Positions 1-5,363 of a stretch of DNA of 5,363 nt are shown here, piece after piece. The stretch lies in NCBI GenBank assembly GCA_017402895.1, contig JAFPLG010000091.1, forward strand, positions 1 to 5,363. Reading direction: 5' to 3'. The number at the start of each line of letters is the position of its first letter. Position 1 is the first letter of the stretch. The position numbers and the translations under genes were made by a program. The stretch comes from Paludibacteraceae bacterium. GTDB taxonomy: Bacteria > Bacteroidota > Bacteroidia > Bacteroidales > Paludibacteraceae. The notes under the pieces were generated by a model. That model worked only from the letters and a program-made list of their open reading frames with translations, had not been told where the DNA came from and made no database searches.

Positions 1-2
1 AG

Positions 3-1154
3 CACGACGAAGAGATCATTCGCGCTGCAGATCATATGATAGAGATAGGTCCTGCGGCCGGTCGCCACGGAGGTGAGATAGTCTACGAGGGTAAGCCCGG
101 AAAGAAACGCTTCGACTATACCATTCCGCCGCATCGACGCAAATGGAACAACTATATCGAGATCACCAACGCCTGCGAGAACAACCTCAAAAACCTCAAT
201 GTGCGTTTCCCGCTGGGCGTGATGACAGTCATCACCGGCGTCAGTGGTAGCGGCAAGTCGTCGCTCGTGAGCAAAGTGCTCTACCCCGCTATGCGCAAGC
301 ACTATGGCGGCATAGCTGAACGCACCGGCAACTATGGTTCGCTGCAAGGCAGCCTACATCTAGTTCATAACATCGAGTTTGTGGACCAAAACCCGCTGAG
401 CCGCAGCAGCCGCTCCAACCCGGTGACCTACCTGAAAGCATACGACGAGATACGCCGGCTGTTTGCCGAGCAACCACTAGCGAAACAACTCGGTTACACC
501 CCCGCTCATTTCAGTTTTAACACCCCAGGTGGACGTTGTGAGGAGTGTGAGGGCGAAGGAACCATCACGATAGAGATGCAGTTTATGGCCGACCTGACCA
601 TCACCTGCGAACACTGCCACGGCAAGCGGTTCAAGCAGGACGTACTCGATGTGCACTACCGTGACAAGTCGATCTACGACGTCCTCACGATGACGATCAA
701 CCAGGCTATTGAGTTCTTCCAAGAGGACCCGGCGTGCAAGAAGATCGTACAACGACTCAAACCGCTCCAGGACGTAGGCATCGGATATATTCAGTTGGGA
801 CAGTCCAGCAGCACTTTGTCGGGTGGTGAAAGCCAGCGTGTGAAACTGGCCAGCTTCCTGGCGCAAGAAAACCAAGCGCCTACCATCTTTGTATTCGATG
901 AACCCACTACCGGCCTTAGTCATAGCGACATACAGGTTCTCCTGCATGCTCTCAACCAACTGATTAGCAAGGGGCATACGGTCATTGTCATCGAGCACAA
1001 TGCTTCCGTTATCCTGGCTGCCGACCATGTGATAGACCTAGGTCCCGAAGGAGGCGAAGAGGGAGGACACCTGGTATTCGAAGGCACGCCCGAAGAATTG
1101 GCACAATGCGAGGAAAGCTATACCGGAAGATATATTAAGCAACTGATTAAGTAA
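3..1154 (+). CDS. uvrA: UvrA, excinuclease ABC subunit A (C-terminal part, 5' end outside window)
   Basis: UvrA is the DNA-damage-recognising ATPase of nucleotide excision repair. As a dimer it loads UvrB at lesions in the cytoplasm. The frame is open from base 3. The first residues, HDEEIIRAADHMIEIGP, match the end of the first ATPase module, so the ATG at 36 is internal. The second ATPase module follows: Walker A GVSGSGKSS (237-263), the UvrA-specific stretch VDQNPLSRSSRSNP, a zinc-binding pair of CxxC motifs (CEEC and CEHC, 537-617), the ABC signature LSGGESQR (816-839), Walker B with the catalytic Glu in FVFDEP (888-905), and the switch His in IEHN (996-998). About 383 of the usual ~940 residues are visible. 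Two oddities stand out: the linker after the first module looks about 20 residues short, and the D-loop reads GLSHSD where UvrA normally has GLH. A UvrA paralogue is possible, but the UvrA family itself is certain. Confidence 0.96.
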   Translation, partial: HDEEIIRAADHMIEIGPAAGRHGGEIVYEGKPGKKRFDYTIPPHRRKWNNYIEITNACENNLKNLNVRFPLGVMTVITGVSGSGKSSLVSKVLYPAMRKHYGGIAERTGNYGSLQGSLHLVHNIEFVDQNPLSRSSRSNPVTYLKAYDEIRRLFAEQPLAKQLGYTPAHFSFNTPGGRCEECEGEGTITIEMQFMADLTITCEHCHGKRFKQDVLDVHYRDKSIYDVLTMTINQAIEFFQEDPACKKIVQRLKPLQDVGIGYIQLGQSSSTLSGGESQRVKLASFLAQENQAPTIFVFDEPTTGLSHSDIQVLLHALNQLISKGHTVIVIEHNASVILAADHVIDLGPEGGEEGGHLVFEGTPEELAQCEESYTGRYIKQLIK

Positions 1155-1166
1155 ACAACACAACAC
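1155..1166 (+). other. 12-base uvrA-dehydratase spacer without Shine-Dalgarno
   Basis: The whole gap between the uvrA stop codon (TAA) and the next ATG is ACAACACAACAC, made only of A and C. It has no purine-rich ribosome-binding site and no room for a terminator. An A-rich, SD-less leader is typical of Bacteroidota. It implies that the dehydratase is at least partly transcribed by read-through from uvrA. Confidence 0.7.
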
Positions 1167-3119
1167 ATGTTAAATAAACGAAACGAAATCCAAAATTCCG
1201 ATATCTTTGCGCATATTCCCGACTCGACATACCTGCCGCGTTGGGGGGTACTGCTGATTGATATCGTGCTGATATCGGTGGCCTTCTGGACCAGTCTCTG
1301 GATTGGTTACGGCGCGTTCTCCTACAGTTTCCACCCGGGAGGCGTACTGCCGGCATGGCAACAATATCTGATCGTTCTGGTGATCCAGACAGCCTGTTTC
1401 TGGCTGTTCCACACCTATTCCGGCATTCTGCGTTACTCTACGTTTATCGACACCATTAAGTCGCTCTTTGCTGTGCTCAGTTGCGGCATTGTGCTTCTTA
1501 TATTCAACTACGCCTACAACCATCTTGCCGAACACCAACTGCTACTCAATACGTTGATAGCCACCTACATACCCATTGCATTTGTACTACTTTTCTGCTT
1601 GCGCGTGGGGGTGAAAACGCTCTACGAGATGCTCTACCAGCATGCTGCCGGTAGTCCCAAAGTGATGATCTATGGCACCAAGTCAGCCGGTATTGCGATC
1701 GCTAAGATGCTTCGTTCGGCAGGCAATGCGCCGTATCGGCCTGTCGGGTTTATCGACGACACGATCAAGCGCAAGAACTACGACATGATGGGCATGCACG
1801 TCTACCAACTCAACGAGAAGATGTTCGAGTGGATGAAACTGCGCAACGTCCACCATGTTATTGTCTCGCCGCTCAAGATGCGCGAGATACAACCGGCACG
1901 CGATTTGCAAGTCTTCATCGACCATAACATCCGCATCCTGACCACGCCCTATTTCACGGAGTTTGACAAGGATCAAGAAGTTGACATGAAACGTATCGGA
2001 CGCATCGATTCCATCCAGATTGAGGACCTGCTCGAACGCCCTACTATCAATATCAACACAGAAAACGTACGCCAGATCCTACGCGACAAAGTCGTGCTAA
2101 TCAGCGGTGCTGCCGGTAGTATTGGTAGCGAATTGGTGCGCCAGGTTCAGAAATACGAACCGCGTGTCATCGTCCTGCTCGAAGTGGCCGAGTCGCCTCT
2201 CCACGACTTGACATTGGATCTAAAGAATCAATATCCTAACGTCCGTTTCATTCCGGTCATTGCCGATGTGCGCGACCAGAAACGACTCGAACAGATATTC
2301 CACGAGTTCCGCCCTGACGTAGTCTACCATGCCGCCGCCTACAAGCATGTTCCGCTCATGGAGAACTATCCTAATGAGGCAATCATTGCTAACGTACTGG
2401 GCACCAAGAACATGGCCGACCTGGCCGTAAAATATAAGACCGACCGATTTGTGATGATCTCGACCGACAAAGCTGTCAACCCGACCAATATCATGGGAGC
2501 CAGCAAGCGCATCGCAGAGATATACGTTCAGTCGCTATTCAACAAACTCCGTCAGTCCGACCCTGACTGCACCAAGTTTATCACCACCCGCTTTGGCAAT
2601 GTGCTGGGATCCAATGGTTCGGTCATTCCGTATTTCAAGAAGCAGATTGCGGCCGGCGGACCGGTCACAGTCACCCACCCCGACATCATTCGCTACTTCA
2701 TGACCATCCCCGAAGCCTGCTGTCTCGTGCTCGAAGCTTCTACACTCGGCAAGGGAGGCGAGATCTTTGTCTTCAACATGGGACGGCCGGTCAAGATTCT
2801 CGATCTGGCCAAGAATATGATCCGACTGGCAGGCTATACACCCGGCGAAGAGATTCCTATCGTCTTCACCGGCTTGCGACCTGGCGAGAAACTCTACGAA
2901 GAACTGCTCAACCAGAAAGAGAAAACTATCCCCACCGAGAATGAAAATATCCTGGTGGCCCGTGTTCGCGAAGAGGAATACGATGAGGTCAAACAGCATA
3001 TCGACGCGCTCATCCGCATTGCCCATAGCAACAAACCCTTCAGTACCGTACAACTGATGAAAAAAATCGTACCCGAATACATTAGCAACAACTCTATTTA
3101 CGAACAACTCGACAAATGA
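1167..3119 (+). CDS. Membrane-bound UDP-N-acetylhexosamine 4,6-dehydratase (WbpM/PglF/CapD family)
   Basis: This enzyme likely converts UDP-GlcNAc (or a related UDP-HexNAc) to UDP-4-keto-6-deoxy-HexNAc at the cytoplasmic face of the inner membrane. That product is the precursor of sugars such as QuiNAc, FucNAc or bacillosamine. The 650 residues have the full long-form layout. Four hydrophobic segments lie at about 24-48, 67-88, 99-118 and 124-146. A first Rossmann-like domain spans about 164-290 (GTKSAG at 170-175). A catalytic SDR domain runs from about 307, with GxxGxxG at 314-320, HAAAYKHVPLME at 388-399, STDK at 432-435, and MGASK at 443-447, where Met replaces the usual SDR Tyr. RFGNVLGSNGS (475-485) and GLRPGEKLYEEL (569-580) are typical of the family. 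The length fits PglF (about 590) and WbpM (about 665). The next Met is far downstream, so this start is firm. The exact substrate and stereochemistry are inferred. It is often annotated simply as polysaccharide biosynthesis protein or CapD. Confidence 0.93.
   Translation: MLNKRNEIQNSDIFAHIPDSTYLPRWGVLLIDIVLISVAFWTSLWIGYGAFSYSFHPGGVLPAWQQYLIVLVIQTACFWLFHTYSGILRYSTFIDTIKSLFAVLSCGIVLLIFNYAYNHLAEHQLLLNTLIATYIPIAFVLLFCLRVGVKTLYEMLYQHAAGSPKVMIYGTKSAGIAIAKMLRSAGNAPYRPVGFIDDTIKRKNYDMMGMHVYQLNEKMFEWMKLRNVHHVIVSPLKMREIQPARDLQVFIDHNIRILTTPYFTEFDKDQEVDMKRIGRIDSIQIEDLLERPTININTENVRQILRDKVVLISGAAGSIGSELVRQVQKYEPRVIVLLEVAESPLHDLTLDLKNQYPNVRFIPVIADVRDQKRLEQIFHEFRPDVVYHAAAYKHVPLMENYPNEAIIANVLGTKNMADLAVKYKTDRFVMISTDKAVNPTNIMGASKRIAEIYVQSLFNKLRQSDPDCTKFITTRFGNVLGSNGSVIPYFKKQIAAGGPVTVTHPDIIRYFMTIPEACCLVLEASTLGKGGEIFVFNMGRPVKILDLAKNMIRLAGYTPGEEIPIVFTGLRPGEKLYEELLNQKEKTIPTENENILVARVREEEYDEVKQHIDALIRIAHSNKPFSTVQLMKKIVPEYISNNSIYEQLDK
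3116..3119 (+). other. ATGA stop/start overlap between dehydratase and transferase genes
   Basis: The ATG of the transferase (3116-3118) overlaps the TGA of the dehydratase (3117-3119). The bases just upstream (gaacaactcgacaa) contain no Shine-Dalgarno sequence. This arrangement suggests translational coupling by re-initiating ribosomes, and hence roughly matched output of the two enzymes. Coupling is inferred; only the overlap is seen. Confidence 0.8.
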
Positions 3120-4201
3120 CACTCAACTTCGTTTACAACCATCTATACTTGGTCGGCATCTTCTCGTTCGTTCTGGGCTTGATTCTTATGCCGCTGGTGA
3201 TTCGTATCGCCAAGCAAAAAGACCTGGTCGTACGCCCAAACAAACGTATGTCGCATACCGGCAGTATTCCTAATATTGGAGGCATCGACATATGCGTCAG
3301 TTTCCTGCTGACCTACCTTCTCTTCGAGTTCAACACCCTCCAGCAAAGCCAGTTCCTGCTGATTGGCGTATTCACCATAGTGGCTGTCGGACTGGTCGAC
3401 GACATTCTTGTTCTCTCCCCGCTTGGAAAACTCCTTGGCGAGGTGCTGGCGGGCATATCTATGGTCGGGTTTGCCGACTTACGCATTACCCACCTGCACG
3501 GTTTCTTGGGTTTCGAGCAGATAGGCATCCTTCCTTCCTATCTCATCTCGTTGTTCGTCATCGTCGCCATCATCAATGCCATCAATCTTATCGACGGCAT
3601 CGACGGTCTGGCTTCCGGACTTGGCATGATCTACTGCTTGTTCTTTGCTATCTACTTCGGTCTGGCGGGCGAGACAGCATGGTCTATCATGGCGATCAGC
3701 CTGATTGGTAGTTTGGCGGTGTATTTTATCTTCAATGTCTTCGGCCACAAGCAGAAAATCTTCATGGGCGACTCGGGTGCCCTCTTGCTGGGATACGTTC
3801 TCAGCGCTTTTGTGTTCCATTTCTGCGAACTCAATGCCTATGACCAGGTTCCACCAGCCCTTCATATGTCCGGCGCTCCGGCCGTGGCTATATGCGTACT
3901 CACGGTGCCTATCTTCGACACGATTCGCGTCAGTCTCACACGTATCAAGCATCGTAAGTCCCCCTTCCGACCGGACAAGAATCATATCCACCATCTGCTC
4001 TTACGTATCGGGCTCAACCATCTGCAGACAACCGGCATCCTATTGTCCGTCTCGCTCTGCTTCATCGCCCTCGCACTCATCGGACGCAATTGGAATATGT
4101 GGCTGCTGGTTGGCATCGACTTCTTGATTGCTACCATCCTAACCATCATCCTCTGGCGTATTATCGACAGAAAAAACGCGCAAACTGCCCAGAATGCTTA
4201 G
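3116..4201 (+). CDS. Undecaprenyl-phosphate sugar-1-phosphate transferase (WecA/TagO/RgpG-like)
   Basis: This integral membrane enzyme transfers a HexNAc-1-phosphate from a UDP-sugar to undecaprenyl phosphate, starting a lipid-linked glycan on the cytoplasmic side. The 361 residues contain about 11 hydrophobic segments, as in WecA. The polyprenyl-phosphate transferase motifs appear in order: PNIGGIDI (52-59), VGLVDD with the Asp pair D95/D96, NAINLIDGIDGLA (154-166), KIFMGDSGALLLG with D219 (214-226), PIFDT (265-269), and the cytoplasmic DKNHIHHLL (287-295). The HIHH signature separates the WecA/TagO/RgpG/WbpL group from MraY, which uses UDP-MurNAc-pentapeptide. The donor sugar cannot be read from sequence. 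GlcNAc is the default, but the coupled upstream dehydratase makes a 6-deoxy-HexNAc such as QuiNAc or FucNAc possible, as for WbpL. The tail is polar and ends inside the next gene. Confidence 0.94.
   Translation: MTLNFVYNHLYLVGIFSFVLGLILMPLVIRIAKQKDLVVRPNKRMSHTGSIPNIGGIDICVSFLLTYLLFEFNTLQQSQFLLIGVFTIVAVGLVDDILVLSPLGKLLGEVLAGISMVGFADLRITHLHGFLGFEQIGILPSYLISLFVIVAIINAINLIDGIDGLASGLGMIYCLFFAIYFGLAGETAWSIMAISLIGSLAVYFIFNVFGHKQKIFMGDSGALLLGYVLSAFVFHFCELNAYDQVPPALHMSGAPAVAICVLTVPIFDTIRVSLTRIKHRKSPFRPDKNHIHHLLLRIGLNHLQTTGILLSVSLCFIALALIGRNWNMWLLVGIDFLIATILTIILWRIIDRKNAQTAQNA
4194..4201 (+). other. 8-base overlap of transferase stop and ABC-F start (ATGCTTAG)
   Basis: The ABC-F start codon (4194-4196) lies before the transferase stop codon TAG (4199-4201), in a different frame. 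No Shine-Dalgarno-like sequence is visible upstream. The start is well supported because the translated N-terminus, MLSIEHLSIEF, begins exactly where ABC-F proteins begin. The overlap ties the two genes to one mRNA. Confidence 0.8.
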
Positions 4202-5363
4202 CATCGAACACCTGTCCATAGAATTCTCTTCGCGTCCCGTTCTCGACGATATCTCGCTGCTCATCAACCGCCGCGAGCGCATCGCCTTGGTGGGCAAGAA
4301 CGGTGCCGGCAAGACCACGCTGCTCCGACTCATCGCAGGCGAATACGAACCTACGGCCGGACGCATATCCCGCGAGAATGACATGACCATCGGCTATCTG
4401 CCGCAAGTTATGTTCCATCAGAACGGATGTACCCTGCGTGAAGATGTCATGCGAGTTCATCAGGAGGAACACAACGCACTCCGCAGCGAGGCGCAGTTTA
4501 TTGCTGAGATGGACCGAACCATCATTGGTCTGGGATTTGAGCGACGGGACTTCGACCGTCAACTCTCGGAGTTCTCCGGAGGATGGCGAATGCGTATCGA
4601 ACTGGCCAAGATCCTCCTACGCCACCCCGACCTTCTGTTGCTTGACGAGCCTACCAACCACCTCGACATCGAGTCTATCCAGTGGCTCGAAGACTTCCTA
4701 CGCCAGTCGCCAAGCGCCGTTATGCTGGTCAGCCACGACCGCGCATTCATCAACAATGTTACTACACGTACGATCGAGATATCTCTCGGACGTATATACG
4801 ATTATAACGTTCCCTACTCCCAGTTTGTCACGCTTCGGCAAGAACGGCACGACCAGCAGGTACGCGCCTATCTCAACCAACAGAAGATGATTCACGACAC
4901 CGAGGAATTTATCGAACGCTTCCGCTACAAAGCCACCAAGGCCGTACAAGTCCAGAGTCGCATCAAACAACTCGACAAACTTGAACGACTGGAAGTGGAC
5001 CTAGAAGACACCTCGCGTCTCAACCTGCGTTTCCCACCAGCTCCGCGTAGCGGCGACTTTCCACTTATCGTAGAGGACCTGCGCAAGGACTTCGGAGAGC
5101 ATAACGTCTTCCACGATGTCACATTCACCATCCGACGCGGCGAGAAAGTAGCATTCGTAGGCAAGAATGGCGAAGGTAAGACCACGCTCGTCCGGTGTAT
5201 CATGGGACAACTAGACTACCTGGGGAACCTCAAGATTGGCCATAACGTCAAAATAGGCTATTTCGCCCAGAACCAAGCTGCCCTCCTCGACGAGAACCTC
5301 ACCGTCTTCGAGACCATCGACTACGTGGCCGTAGGAGATATCCGCACCAAGATACGCGACATC
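4194..5363 (+). CDS. ABC-F family ATPase (YheS/Uup-like), 3' end outside window
   Basis: This is a soluble twin-ATPase of the ABC-F type, without membrane segments. Members bind near the ribosomal E site and act on stalled or antibiotic-blocked ribosomes. The frame is open to the last base (390 residues; family members usually have about 530-650). NBD1 has Walker A GKNGAGKT (4293-4316), Q-loop YLPQ (residues 68-71), signature FSGGWRMR (127-134), Walker B and catalytic Glu in LLLLDEPTNHLD (147-158), and switch SHDR (180-183). A charged inter-domain linker follows (about 209-265), with EEFIERFRYKATKAVQVQSR resembling the tRNA-contacting linker of YheS-like proteins. NBD2 begins near residue 289, with Walker A GKNGEGKT (5160-5183) and Q-loop YFAQNQ; its signature and Walker B lie beyond the window. 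The stretch between Q-loop and signature in NBD1, where the arm sits, looks short. The cellular role is unknown. An antibiotic-resistance role is possible, but a housekeeping paralogue is more likely from the context and YheS-like motifs. Confidence 0.93.
   Translation, partial: MLSIEHLSIEFSSRPVLDDISLLINRRERIALVGKNGAGKTTLLRLIAGEYEPTAGRISRENDMTIGYLPQVMFHQNGCTLREDVMRVHQEEHNALRSEAQFIAEMDRTIIGLGFERRDFDRQLSEFSGGWRMRIELAKILLRHPDLLLLDEPTNHLDIESIQWLEDFLRQSPSAVMLVSHDRAFINNVTTRTIEISLGRIYDYNVPYSQFVTLRQERHDQQVRAYLNQQKMIHDTEEFIERFRYKATKAVQVQSRIKQLDKLERLEVDLEDTSRLNLRFPPAPRSGDFPLIVEDLRKDFGEHNVFHDVTFTIRRGEKVAFVGKNGEGKTTLVRCIMGQLDYLGNLKIGHNVKIGYFAQNQAALLDENLTVFETIDYVAVGDIRTKIRDI

Noticed and set aside
36..38. 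ATG at 36 as the start of a short, complete UvrA-like protein
   Set aside because: The frame is open upstream to base 3, and the residues before the Met (HDEEIIRAADH) are conserved UvrA sequence, so the gene is cut by the window edge.
477..1028. 183-codon open frame on the minus strand
   Set aside because: It lies wholly antisense to conserved UvrA motifs, resembles no known protein and has no independent context. It is a shadow of codon bias.
1202..1209. TATCTTTG, matching the Bacteroidota -7 promoter element TAnnTTTG
   Set aside because: It lies inside the dehydratase coding region, downstream of its start codon, and no TTG-type -33 element is seen at the right distance upstream. A chance match is likely.
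2535..3122. 195-codon open frame on the minus strand
   Set aside because: It is antisense to the catalytic domain of the dehydratase and has no recognisable domain.
3561..3612. Repetitive atc/gtc/gac triplets that look like a short tandem repeat
   Set aside because: They encode the conserved AIINAINLIDGIDGL motif of the transferase. The repetition comes from the Ile/Asn/Asp-rich protein sequence.
3479..3994. 171-codon open frame on the minus strand
   Set aside because: It is antisense to the transferase gene. Its acidic, His-rich translation is what reversed membrane-segment codons produce.
4438..4890. 150-codon open frame on the plus strand in another frame
   Set aside because: It sits inside the ABC-F gene, whose frame holds all conserved motifs. 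The alternative translation is Ser/Thr-rich with no family features.

Overview
The window looks like chromosomal DNA from a member of the Bacteroidota, most likely Bacteroidales. The UvrA, dehydratase and ABC-F proteins read like that group's versions as I remember them. None of the three visible start codons has a purine-rich Shine-Dalgarno sequence, which is normal in that phylum. This assignment is inference, because no database search was possible. Base composition looks even (about half GC by eye), and I see no sign of a recently acquired segment.

Four genes lie head to tail on the + strand with almost no spacing. (1) Bases 3-1154 are the C-terminal part of UvrA, the damage-recognition ATPase of nucleotide excision repair, cut by the window edge. 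(2) After 12 bases, 1167-3119 encode a 650-residue membrane-anchored nucleotide-sugar 4,6-dehydratase of the WbpM/PglF/CapD family. (3) Overlapping it by ATGA, 3116-4201 encode a multi-spanning WecA/TagO-type sugar-1-phosphate transferase that loads the first sugar onto undecaprenyl phosphate. (4) Overlapping that by 8 bases, 4194-5363 encode the first 390 residues of an ABC-F ATPase, a ribosome-associated family, cut by the right edge.

Genes 2 and 3 form a plausible functional pair. The dehydratase would make a UDP-4-keto-6-deoxy-HexNAc, and the transferase would start a lipid-linked glycan (O-antigen, capsule or glycoprotein glycan). This resembles the wbpM-wbpL pair of Pseudomonas. Their housekeeping flanks, a repair ATPase and a translation ATPase, suggest a shared transcript rather than a shared pathway. 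There are no RNA genes, insertion sequences, CRISPR arrays, long repeats or non-coding stretches over 12 bases.

I found no evidence of a new system. The points most worth a second look are an apparently shortened arm region in the ABC-F protein, a shortened inter-domain linker and a substituted conserved His in UvrA, and the dehydratase-transferase coupling.
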